Part shown: one piece after another, positions 6,844-14,072 of the stretch
Layout of the letters: every line of letters starts with the position of its first letter
Numbering within the stretch: position 1 is the first letter of the stretch
NCBI GenBank assembly: GCA_948891265.1
Contig: CAQUBD010000032.1
Coordinates: forward strand, 1-20,221
Source of the DNA: an uncultured Clostridia bacterium
GTDB taxonomy: Bacteria; Bacillota; Clostridia; TANB77; CAG-508
DNA: 20,221 nucleotides
Direction: 5' to 3'
Notes under the pieces: model-generated
Told to the model about the DNA's origin: nothing
Databases searched by the model: none
The model's input: the letters and a program-made list of their open reading frames with translations, nothing else
Program-made: the position numbers and the translations under genes

Positions 6844-8166
6844 TTACATTCCAGTAACTGGAAGTTTTTTTATTATAATTTCTTTATTTTCTTTTTGTTC
6901 AAGCTTTTCTTCTAGTTCTATCTGTTCTATTGTAGTTTCTACTTCTTTTTCTTCTGTATCATTTTTAGGGGTAATTTTAAACATATTATTAACAGTTATT
7001 GTTACTGTTTGATTAAATGAAACATTAAATTCTATTAACTTATTATTTAATATATAACCATCTTTTGCTGATGTTTCTTGAATATAATATTTTCCTGGTA
7101 AAAAGTTATTCACCTCGAATTCTCCATTTGAATTAGTTTTTAGGTTTGAATAAATTATTTTTTTATTACTATCAAAAATGTTAAATTCTACATTTTCTAA
7201 TCTTTCTTTTGTTTCTTGGTCTTGTTTTATAATTTTTACTTTTGTTTCATTTCTGTAATATTTTTCTTGAGTATTTCCTTTTGCATCTTCATATGTAGCA
7301 GTTGTTAATGCATAATCTTGATTTAAGCTATTTGCAGCTTTTCCATATAATACTGGTTTACTATTTATTGTCGTTTGTATTGTAATATTAAAATTTCCTT
7401 CTTTTGTAAGATTTTTTATAGGTATTAATATTTTAAATTTTTCATTTTGTGAAAATTCTTGTTTTTGATTATTATTTGCGTCTGTTATTTTTATTCCTTC
7501 AGGAAGTTCTGATTCTTCATTTTGAATTTGTACTTTATATTTTGTAATGTTTGCTGCAGCTTTTATTGAATATATTTTTGAAACATATTCTTTTTCTATA
7601 TCATCCACTTTAAAATTGTTTTGTTCTTTAATTATTTGTATTGTATTTGAAATTTGTGTTTCTGTACATTTTTCTGCATTATTTAAAATCTGATATAAAG
7701 CATTTAATGTTCTTCTTCCCGCTTCTCCTATAGCTCCATAATCATTTGGATTATTTCCATGAATATAACAATATATTGCCTGTTTAGTTGCTGAAAATGC
7801 TTCTTCTTTATTTGCACATCCTAATTCTTGTATTGTTTTATAAGGATATCCATTTATAATTATTCTCCATAGTTTAACATCTGAAATAGCATTTTGTACT
7901 GATACAGAATAAGATATTTCATCAGTTACTCCTTGTTTTGTTTTATCTAGACAATATGCAGGGTAAACTACTCCATCTTGTATATATTGTGCATAATATA
8001 TTTTTCTAACAATTCCTTTATATGTTAATAAACTTCCACAGTCTCCTCCTGAAACTATATTTGCCGAATTTATATTTATAGCCTGAACTGAATTAAATAC
8101 TGTAATTATATTTAATAATAATAGACCTACAATTAATATTATTTTTCTAAACTTTATAATTTTTAT
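6844..8166 (-). CDS. Secreted thioester-domain / Cna-B surface adhesin with a non-canonical (ATA) start
   Basis: The open frame of 440 codons runs from ATA at 8166 to the stop at 6844. A signal peptide is clear (KIIKFRKIILIVGLLLLNII, cleavage near VQA, residue 29). Residues about 40-165 resemble a thioester domain: PAYCLDK (Cys72) and SATKQAIYCY (Gln129) are the likely covalent pair. A middle region follows, then a SpaA/Cna-B domain (about 315-400) with VKIIK and YIQET as candidate isopeptide residues. The end is KKLPVTGM and then a stop, an LPxTG motif without membrane helix or basic tail. No ATG, GTG or TTG occurs in frame before GTG 7608, which would remove the signal peptide and the thioester domain. 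AGGAGG at 8176-8171 sits four bases before ATA. The gene follows the sortase gene with ten bases between, which supports a sortase substrate. It may be a decaying gene. Confidence 0.75.
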   Translation of the reverse strand: MKIIKFRKIILIVGLLLLNIITVFNSVQAININSANIVSGGDCGSLLTYKGIVRKIYYAQYIQDGVVYPAYCLDKTKQGVTDEISYSVSVQNAISDVKLWRIIINGYPYKTIQELGCANKEEAFSATKQAIYCYIHGNNPNDYGAIGEAGRRTLNALYQILNNAEKCTETQISNTIQIIKEQNNFKVDDIEKEYVSKIYSIKAAANITKYKVQIQNEESELPEGIKITDANNNQKQEFSQNEKFKILIPIKNLTKEGNFNITIQTTINSKPVLYGKAANSLNQDYALTTATYEDAKGNTQEKYYRNETKVKIIKQDQETKERLENVEFNIFDSNKKIIYSNLKTNSNGEFEVNNFLPGKYYIQETSAKDGYILNNKLIEFNVSFNQTVTITVNNMFKITPKNDTEEKEVETTIEQIELEEKLEQKENKEIIIKKLPVTGM

Positions 8167-8176
8167 TTTTCCTCCT
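8164..8176 (-). promoter_or_regulatory. Shine-Dalgarno and ATA initiation site of the adhesin
   Basis: On the - strand AGGAGG (8176-8171) is followed by AAAA and then ATA (8166-8164), opening the frame KIIKFRKIILIV. An in-frame ATT at 8160-8158 is the only other near-cognate start at a plausible distance. A change of ATA to ATG would give a textbook start, so this is either rare-start control or a lost start. Confidence 0.6.
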
Positions 8177-8821
8177 TTAATTTCTTTCTATTGCTTGTAT
8201 ACATCTTCTGTATTCTGGTTCATTTTCTACACATGTTATTAATGTAATTCTGTTTTCTTCTGTTTGTTGTAAATAACTCCAATCTGTATCTTTTATTATT
8301 TTATTTTCAATAACTAAATACTTTTTTTCAAAATTATAGTATTTATAAATTATTTCATCACCTGTTTTTAATAGTTTTATTTGTGAAAAATAATTAACTG
8401 CATATCCTCTATTATGTGCCGCAAGCCCTATATTACCATTTTTTTTGGACGTTTCTTCAAAATGTCCTATATACTTATCCATTACTTCTTTGCTTGTGCC
8501 TTCAGATATTTCAGCTTCTAACGATATTTTTGGAATTATTAATTTCCATTTTATTTCCTTTGTATCTTGTATTTCATTGTCTTTTGTATTTAAATTTGAG
8601 GGACTACTTTGAATTTTTATAGTTTCTTCTTTAGTATCTTGATTAATATTGTCTGAGTCTATCTCTACTAGCACTAAAGTCCTTTTAAATATATTAGAGA
8701 TAAAGTGTGTATTAAAATTAATTTTATTTGTAATTAAATTTGTTTTTACTATAAAAAGATATACTAGTATTGTTATACATAAACTTACAATATTAACGTA
8801 TCTGGAAGTGTAACTAATCAT
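8177..8821 (-). CDS. Sortase (class D-like cysteine transpeptidase)
   Basis: This 214-residue membrane-anchored transpeptidase joins LPxTG-type surface proteins to the cell wall or to each other. An N-terminal membrane anchor (about residues 9-27) is followed by a linker and the sortase barrel from about residue 92. The catalytic triad is visible: His136 in GLAAHNRG, Cys197 in TLITCVEN, and Arg205/206 in EYRRC. The TLxTC motif fits class D/E rather than class B. The ATG at 8821 has only a weak GGTG upstream. It lies first in a two-gene operon; its stop is ten bases before the adhesin start, and the adhesin is the obvious candidate substrate. The family is firm, the class less so. Confidence 0.87.
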   Translation of the reverse strand: MISYTSRYVNIVSLCITILVYLFIVKTNLITNKINFNTHFISNIFKRTLVLVEIDSDNINQDTKEETIKIQSSPSNLNTKDNEIQDTKEIKWKLIIPKISLEAEISEGTSKEVMDKYIGHFEETSKKNGNIGLAAHNRGYAVNYFSQIKLLKTGDEIIYKYYNFEKKYLVIENKIIKDTDWSYLQQTEENRITLITCVENEPEYRRCIQAIERN

Positions 8822-8862
8822 TCATATACTTCACCGACCTTTTTTAGTTTTTCATAATTTGG

Positions 8863-8907
8863 AAATTTTTTCGAAAAAATTTTTTTGATTTAAACACTTT
8901 CGTGTTT
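8863..8907 (-). promoter_or_regulatory. Structured leader of the sortase operon
   Basis: In the roughly 100-base leader, a 20-bp perfect palindrome AAATTTTTTCGAAAAAATTT (8863-8882) follows a small hairpin, AAACAC-GAAA-GTGTTT on the - strand (8907-8892), with a GNRA-type tetraloop. They may be regulator sites or mRNA-stabilising structure. I recognise no known riboswitch. Confidence 0.45.
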
Positions 8908-8927
8908 TTTGATTAAAATCTGAATTT

Positions 8928-8956
8928 ATATTACTACATTTTTTTATATTTGTAAA
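8928..8956 (-). promoter_or_regulatory. Promoter of the sortase-adhesin operon
   Basis: On the - strand TTTACA (8956-8951) and TAATAT (8933-8928) are separated by 17 bases. Confidence 0.55.
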
Positions 8957-8995
8957 GAACTTTTCATCGCAAAATTCGACAAAACTGTTGCAAAA

Positions 8996-9108
8996 TTACA
9001 ATTCACAGCCATTGAAAATCGATATAAAAAAGCTTATTACCCGACATTTATATTTTAAAAGCTGTCGGGTAGTAAGATAGAAAAGCTTAATTAAACTGTG
9101 AATTGTAA
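8996..9108. repeat. 113-base nested inverted repeat between the sortase operon and the histidine kinase
   Basis: The outer arms are a perfect 13-bp pair: TTACAATTCACAG (8996-9008) with CTGTGAATTGTAA (9096-9108). The inner arms pair CTTATTACCCGACA (9033-9046) with TGTCGGGTAGTAAG (9063-9076) with one wobble. AAGCTT occurs on both sides, and a degenerate TTACAATTCATAG recurs near 9140-9155. It may be a palindromic mobile relic, a structured RNA or a terminator cluster. It accounts for most of the gene-free stretch 8957-9194; the remainder shows nothing recognisable. Confidence 0.6.
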
Positions 9109-9194
9109 AGTTACAAAACATAAGCTTAAGATCTTAAAACTTGTTACAATTCATAGATTTAAGTTATAATTTCCCTGCAACATGTAAAAACATA

Positions 9195-10721
9195 TTATTT
9201 AATAAATTGCAGTTCAAAATAAAATTCTACACCATTGTCTTTATTTATAACTCCATAATCATTTTGGTAATTATTCATTATTGCCTTTACAAAAGCTAGA
9301 CCTATTCCTGTACCTCCATCGCTTCTGCTTCTAGATTCATCTGCTTTATAAAATCTATTCCATATTCTATTTAAGTTTTCTTCTTCTATTTTCTCTCCTG
9401 TATTAAATATCTTAATACATACTTTATTTTTTTCTAAATTTATTTCATTTGATATTTTTATCTTTTTTTCACCATCTATTTCTTTTACATGTTTAATTGC
9501 ATTTGTTAAATAGTTAGTTATTACCTGTTCTATATAAAAATCATCAGCAAATACAGTTATTTCTTTTTCTTCTTTAAAGTCTACTTCAATATTGTTTTCT
9601 TCTATCATTACTTTTGATTTTCTTAATATTTCCTTTTCAAGTTCTACAATATTAAATGTTGAATTATTAAATTCTCTATTTCCATATTCTAGCTTCATTA
9701 ATTCTAAAAGTTGTTTTACTAATTTATCCATTTTATTAGTTTCATCTAAAATTACTTCTGCATAAAACTTTCTGCTCTCTTCATCTGAATTCACGTTTTC
9801 TAGTAATCCTTCACTATATCCTTGTATTAGTGCTATTGGTGTTTTTAGTTCATGTGATACATCTGATATAAAAGATGTTCTCATTTCATCTAATTTTGAC
9901 TTTTCTTCTATATCTTTTTCTAATTCTATGTTAGTATCTCTTAATTGTTTTATAGTTCTTTCTAATTTATCTGACATTACATTTATACTTATTCCTAAGT
10001 TATTTATTTCATCTTTTGCATCTGTTACTTCATACTTATGGCTAAAATCTAAATTTGACATTTTCTTTGCTATATTATTCAGCTCTAATATTGGCTCACT
10101 AAATTTCTTTGAAACTATTGTTACTATTATTGCTGATATTAATATTGTAAATCCTGCCATTAACAATAAAAAATTATTTGATATTCTAACACTATCTTTT
10201 ATTGAATTTATTGGTATTCGTATATATAAAAGATATCCATTATCTAAAACTCCTGAAAGCATTACATATGATATTCCACTTTTTATATCTCTTTGTTTTC
10301 TTATTGAAAATCTATCATTCTTTTCTATCTCTTGTGATGAACTTATATTAAATTTATCTATTATATCATTTATTGTTCCTATTACAGATGAAAAATTTTT
10401 ATTAGTTGTATATACATTTATGCCATTATTATCTTTTATTAATATATCAAAATTATTGTCTATTGATATTTTTTCTAGTTCTGTTTCAATATTATTGTTT
10501 TGACTTGGATTTCTATAATAACTGTTTATTGTATAATATACTGATTTTAATGTCTTTTCTTTATTATATAAATAGAAATTTTCTAATGCAAAGTTATTTA
10601 CCATTATTAAAAACATTATTACTAATAATATTGTTAGACTTAGTGTTATAAATAATTTTACTTTTACTGATGCAAATACATCTTTTATCTCTTTATTTAA
10701 TTTCAAATTTATATCCCACAC
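9195..10721 (-). CDS. Sensor histidine kinase (HAMP-HisKA-HATPase)
   Basis: This 508-residue membrane sensor kinase has a first transmembrane helix at about 20-43, an extracytoplasmic sensing region, and a second helix at about 184-204. A HAMP linker follows, then a HisKA box FISDVSHELKTP with phospho-acceptor His290. The ATPase motifs are NYLTNAIKHV (N box) and GGTGIGLAFVKAI (G box). Its start overlaps the end of the response-regulator gene by 29 bases, so the two are translationally coupled. The first available start is GTG 10721; TTG 10706 is an alternative, and neither has a strong Shine-Dalgarno of its own. The signal it senses is unknown. Adjacency to the sortase operon makes envelope control possible but unproven. 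Confidence 0.9.
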   Translation of the reverse strand: MWDINLKLNKEIKDVFASVKVKLFITLSLTILLVIMFLIMVNNFALENFYLYNKEKTLKSVYYTINSYYRNPSQNNNIETELEKISIDNNFDILIKDNNGINVYTTNKNFSSVIGTINDIIDKFNISSSQEIEKNDRFSIRKQRDIKSGISYVMLSGVLDNGYLLYIRIPINSIKDSVRISNNFLLLMAGFTILISAIIVTIVSKKFSEPILELNNIAKKMSNLDFSHKYEVTDAKDEINNLGISINVMSDKLERTIKQLRDTNIELEKDIEEKSKLDEMRTSFISDVSHELKTPIALIQGYSEGLLENVNSDEESRKFYAEVILDETNKMDKLVKQLLELMKLEYGNREFNNSTFNIVELEKEILRKSKVMIEENNIEVDFKEEKEITVFADDFYIEQVITNYLTNAIKHVKEIDGEKKIKISNEINLEKNKVCIKIFNTGEKIEEENLNRIWNRFYKADESRSRSDGGTGIGLAFVKAIMNNYQNDYGVINKDNGVEFYFELQFIK

Positions 10722-11367
10722 CTCTCATAGTTTTTATGTACTTTCCTTTTTTTCCTAATTTATGCCTTATCTTTTTTATATGGCTATCAATTGTTCTCGA
10801 ATCTCCATAATAGTCATAGTTCCATACATTATTCAATATTTTGTCTCTTGAAAGTGCTATATTCTCATTTTCTACTAAATATACTAATAATTCGTATTCC
10901 CTTAGGCTAAGTTCTAATGTTTTCCCATCAACTGTTATTGTTCTTCCTTCTTTATCTATTTCTATGCCACCATAATCTTTTGCTTCTTTTATTCCACAAT
11001 TTACTCTTTTTAGTATCGCTTCTACTCTTGCTACTAATATTTTAGGACTAAATGGCTTCGATATATATTCATCTACTCCTAATTCAAATCCAAATAATTC
11101 ATCTTGCTCTTCTCCTCTTGCTGTTAGCATTATTATTGGTACTTTGGAACTTTGTCTTATTTGTCTTAATACAGACCATCCATCCAATTTTGGCATCATT
11201 ACATCTAGTAAAATCAATTCAATTTTTGATTGGTTTTCCTGAAACACTTGTAGTGCTTTTTCTCCATCTTCTGCCTCTAAAATGTTATATCCTTTGGCTA
11301 TAAGGAAGTCTTTTATTAATTTTCTCATTCTAGATTCATCATCTACTATTAAAATATAATCATTCAT
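10693..11367 (-). CDS. OmpR/PhoB-family response regulator
   Basis: This 224-residue DNA-binding partner of the overlapping histidine kinase has a receiver domain at residues about 3-115. It shows the acidic pair (VDDES), phospho-acceptor Asp55 in LLDVMMPK, the switch Thr in MLTARG and the conserved Lys in SKPFSP. A C-terminal winged helix follows (LSLREYELLVYL through MRGVGYKFEIK). The ATG at 11367 is preceded by a good AGGTGAT. The gene is transcribed divergently from the small membrane protein at 11513, so regulation of either promoter by this protein is possible. I found no clear direct-repeat binding site. Confidence 0.93.
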   Translation of the reverse strand: MNDYILIVDDESRMRKLIKDFLIAKGYNILEAEDGEKALQVFQENQSKIELILLDVMMPKLDGWSVLRQIRQSSKVPIIMLTARGEEQDELFGFELGVDEYISKPFSPKILVARVEAILKRVNCGIKEAKDYGGIEIDKEGRTITVDGKTLELSLREYELLVYLVENENIALSRDKILNNVWNYDYYGDSRTIDSHIKKIRHKLGKKGKYIKTMRGVGYKFEIK

Positions 11368-11458
11368 CTATAATCACCTCATATTTGTCATAATTTTGTT
11401 TTAATTTTACTATATATTTGTGTCCTAATTGTGAAAACTTTCTTTTTTTGTTAACTTA

Positions 11459-11467
11459 TGTTATAAT
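11459..11467 (+). promoter_or_regulatory. Extended -10 promoter of the small membrane protein gene
   Basis: TG-T-TATAAT at 11459-11467 is a good extended -10. No convincing -35 lies 16-18 bases upstream. AGGAGG at 11500-11505 is the ribosome binding site, seven bases before the ATG at 11513. Confidence 0.55.
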
Positions 11468-11512
11468 ATAATTAGAGTTAAATAACTTTTATATTAAAAA
11501 GGAGGAAACTTT

Positions 11513-11752
11513 ATGTCTAATTTCACCATGTTTTGCATTTTTTTGTTTCTCTTTATAGATACACTATTTGGACTCATGCAAATCGATTTTATCATTGATA
11601 TGGACTCCCGATGGTCTCGGTTTTGGCATGGTGCACTATTTATAATACTTTATGCAGTACTTGTATTCTTACTGTTCGCAGGGATATTCTTTGCAGTTAA
11701 ATCAGCTGGTGATGCATTTGGTGCACTTGCAAACTTATTGTCCAACTGGTAA
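11513..11752 (+). CDS. Small two-helix membrane protein, foreign-looking
   Basis: This 79-residue protein is of no family I recognise. Residues about 5-28 and 40-64 are hydrophobic helices. Between them lies IDMDSRWSRFWHG, whose Asp/Arg/Trp/His residues would sit at the membrane surface. The gene has a textbook AGGAGG (11500-11505) and is closely bounded by its own promoter and terminator, as a single-gene cassette would be. Base composition is richer in G+C than the neighbours, with TCC, CGA and CTC codons and one in-frame CGG at 11618-11620 (Arg36). Host-like genes in the window avoid that codon. Transfer from another genome is likely; the function is unknown. Confidence 0.72.
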   Translation: MSNFTMFCIFLFLFIDTLFGLMQIDFIIDMDSRWSRFWHGALFIILYAVLVFLLFAGIFFAVKSAGDAFGALANLLSNW

Positions 11753-11763
11753 AAATAGTGAGT

Positions 11764-11790
11764 AAAAGCTCCGTTCTACGGAGCTTTTTT
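11764..11790 (+). terminator. Rho-independent terminator
   Basis: AAAAGCTCCGT (11764-11774) pairs with ACGGAGCTTTT (11778-11788) around a TCT loop, followed by T residues. It is GC-rich for this genome and acts on the small membrane protein gene. Its - strand reading could also help transcripts from the mscS end. Confidence 0.9.
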
Positions 11791-11806
11791 CTTAATTTCC
11801 ATTTGA

Positions 11807-12883
11807 TTAAGTGTTTTTTACAAATACTGTTTTTGTATCATAAGCCAATTCTACATTTTCTTGTCTTAAAATCTGCATAATTTTAAAATTAATTTTTTCT
11901 TTTTCTTCAAGAAAGCTTGCATAATCTATTGAATTTGTATAACTACAAACTAGTAAATTTATTCCATTGTCTGTTATTTTATCAAATCTTACTGCAATTG
12001 TATCATCTATTACATCATCATGTTGTTTTAACATTTCTTTAATTTTTTGTTGTACAATTTGCACTTTTTCAATTGAAGTATCTAAGTCTAAACATAAATT
12101 AACTTTGTTTCTTCTTTTCTCCATTCTACTCCAATTTATTATTGAATCATTTGCAATTACTGCATTTGGTATATTTACAACTGAATTTTCAAATGTTCTT
12201 ACTCTTGTACTTCTAAATGTAATATCTTCTACTGTCCCTTCATAATTTTCAACTTCTATCCAATCTCCAACAACAAATGGTTTATCTAAAAATATTACTA
12301 ATCCACCAAATAAGTTCTTAGCTGTATCTTGCGCTGCAAGTGTTATTACAACACTTCCTAATCCTAATCCTGCAACTAGCCCATTTAAATTATATCCTAA
12401 TTCTGTAATAACTAAAAAGCCTGCTATTATGTATATGATAAATCTGACTGCTTTTAATATGAAATTATACATTGTGCTATCAATTTCAGGATTTATTTTT
12501 TCTTTTATTTTATTAATAAGCTTACTCTTTGATGTTAGACTATTTGCAAAACCATTTGCAAATATTATTATAACAACTATTTTAAATATTTTATTTATTA
12601 TTTCCATTAGTTTTATACTAATTCCTAATGGTGTTTTTACAAATAGAATTCCTATGTACAGTCCTAAAAGTGCATAAAATGCTACTAATGGACTATAAAA
12701 TGGATTGTTCCTTATTTCTTTTTTGTTTTTTGCTTTTGGTTTAAATATTTTTACTGTCATATATGCTAGGCTTTTACTTAAACACCTGAATAAAATATAT
12801 ATTAAAATTCCTACTACTATATCTATAACTTGGTCAATCTGTATTGTCTTTATTGTTTCTATAAAATTTTTTATATTTCCCAT
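11807..12883 (-). CDS. MscS-family mechanosensitive ion channel
   Basis: This 358-residue inner-membrane channel would release small solutes under osmotic downshock. Several hydrophobic helices precede the pore-lining TM3-type sequence GLGLGSVVITLAAQDTAKN. The MscS beta-domain follows (DWIEVENYEGTVEDITFRSTRVRT, then NIPNAVIANDSIINWSR) and then the cytoplasmic alpha/beta domain. The ATG at 12883 is seven bases past the rpoD stop, with only a weak GGGA upstream, so translation is probably coupled to rpoD in the same transcript. Being the third gene of the dnaG-rpoD operon is unusual and may tie its level to sigma-factor expression (inference). The family is firm; the exact subtype is not. Confidence 0.9.
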   Translation of the reverse strand: MGNIKNFIETIKTIQIDQVIDIVVGILIYILFRCLSKSLAYMTVKIFKPKAKNKKEIRNNPFYSPLVAFYALLGLYIGILFVKTPLGISIKLMEIINKIFKIVVIIIFANGFANSLTSKSKLINKIKEKINPEIDSTMYNFILKAVRFIIYIIAGFLVITELGYNLNGLVAGLGLGSVVITLAAQDTAKNLFGGLVIFLDKPFVVGDWIEVENYEGTVEDITFRSTRVRTFENSVVNIPNAVIANDSIINWSRMEKRRNKVNLCLDLDTSIEKVQIVQQKIKEMLKQHDDVIDDTIAVRFDKITDNGINLLVCSYTNSIDYASFLEEKEKINFKIMQILRQENVELAYDTKTVFVKNT

Positions 12884-12890
12884 ATCACTA

Positions 12891-14060
12891 TTATCCCATA
12901 TAATCTCTTAATTTTTTGCTTCTGCTTGGATGTCTTAGCTTTCTTAAAGCTTTTGCTTCAATTTGTCTTATTCTTTCACGTGTTACATTAAATTCTCTTC
13001 CTACTTCTTCAAGTGTTCTTGATTTACCATCATCTAATCCAAATCTTAATCTTAACACTTTTGCTTCTCTTGGTGTTAGTGTATTCATTACTTCTTCTAA
13101 TTGTTCTTTTAGAAGTGTATATGATGCTGCATCATGTGGAGCAGGGCTATCTTCATCTTGAATAAAGTCTCCTAAATGGCTGTCATCTTCTTCTCCAATT
13201 GGAGTTTCTAACGATACTGGATCTTGAGCAATTTTTTGTATTTCTGCAACTTTTTCTACTGGCATTTCCATTTCTTTTGCAATTTCTTCTGGGCTTGGTT
13301 CTCTTCCTAGTTGTTGTAATAAATTTCTTGAAGTCCTTATTAATTTATTTATTGTTTCTACCATGTGTACAGGTATTCTTATTGTTCTTGCTTGGTCTGC
13401 AATTGCTCTTGTAATTGCTTGTCTTATCCACCATGTTGCATAAGTACTGAATTTAAATCCTTTTGTATAATCAAATTTTTCTACTGCTTTTATTAGCCCC
13501 ATATTTCCTTCTTGTATTAAATCTAAAAATAGCATTCCTCTTCCTACATATTTCTTAGCGATACTTACTACAAGTCTTAGATTTGATTCTGCTAATTTTT
13601 GTTTTGCTTCTTCATCTCCCTCAAGTATCTTCTTTGCTAATTCTAGTTCTTCTTCAAAAGTTAAAAGTGGAATCTTTCCAATTTCTCTTAAATACATTCT
13701 TACAGGGTCATCAACATTTATTCCTTCAAATGTTGTCTCTGTTATTTCATCTAGTTTTAATTCTTCTACTTCTTTTAAATCTTCAATATCTGGCTCTTCT
13801 TCAAAGTCATCTGGCATCAGGTCTACTCCTACTTTTTCAAATTCGTCAAATACTGAATCTATCTTTTCTGGATTCACATCATTTAACTTTGTTGCTAAGT
13901 CTCCATATGTGATTTTACCTTTTTGTTTTGCTTCTTCAATTATACTATTTATTTTTTCCTTTTCTTCTTTATTTATTTCTGCTTTATTTGTGTTTGTCCC
14001 CTCTTGTTTTTCTTCTACTTTTTTTATTTCTTCTATATTCTCTTCTTTTTTCTTTGCCAT
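12891..14060 (-). CDS. rpoD: RNA polymerase primary sigma factor (sigma-70/SigA)
   Basis: This 389-residue vegetative sigma factor directs RNA polymerase to -35/-10 promoters. A Lys/Glu-rich N-terminus and a region 1.1-like stretch come first. Region 1.2 is DDPVRMYLREIGKIPLLT. Region 2 is LIQEGNMGLIKAVEKFDY with FKFSTYATWWIRQAITRAI, which contacts the -10 element. Region 3 and region 4 (TPREAKVLRLRFGL with the helix-turn-helix TLEEVGREFNVTRERIRQIEAKALRKL) follow. ATG 14060 is preceded by a G-rich AGGGGG that overlaps the dnaG stop, 12 bases apart, so the genes are co-transcribed. The perfect TATAAT boxes seen in this window fit this factor. Confidence 0.97.
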   Translation of the reverse strand: MAKKKEENIEEIKKVEEKQEGTNTNKAEINKEEKEKINSIIEEAKQKGKITYGDLATKLNDVNPEKIDSVFDEFEKVGVDLMPDDFEEEPDIEDLKEVEELKLDEITETTFEGINVDDPVRMYLREIGKIPLLTFEEELELAKKILEGDEEAKQKLAESNLRLVVSIAKKYVGRGMLFLDLIQEGNMGLIKAVEKFDYTKGFKFSTYATWWIRQAITRAIADQARTIRIPVHMVETINKLIRTSRNLLQQLGREPSPEEIAKEMEMPVEKVAEIQKIAQDPVSLETPIGEEDDSHLGDFIQDEDSPAPHDAASYTLLKEQLEEVMNTLTPREAKVLRLRFGLDDGKSRTLEEVGREFNVTRERIRQIEAKALRKLRHPSRSKKLRDYMG

Positions 14061-14072
14061 TTAAGCTTCCCC

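Noticed and set aside
6844..7608. Adhesin beginning at GTG 7608 as a 254-residue protein
   Set aside because: The frame is open and signal-peptide- and domain-like for 186 codons upstream, with AGGAGG before it. A start at 7608 lacks a ribosome binding site and cuts through a continuous protein.
9928..10503. Plus-strand 191-codon open frame inside the histidine kinase gene
   Set aside because: It is antisense to a gene with all kinase motifs; hydrophobic composition is typical of reverse complements of Lys/Asn-rich genes.
13583..13912. Plus-strand Leu-rich frame opposite rpoD
   Set aside because: It is the complement of an acidic, charged coding region; no start signal.
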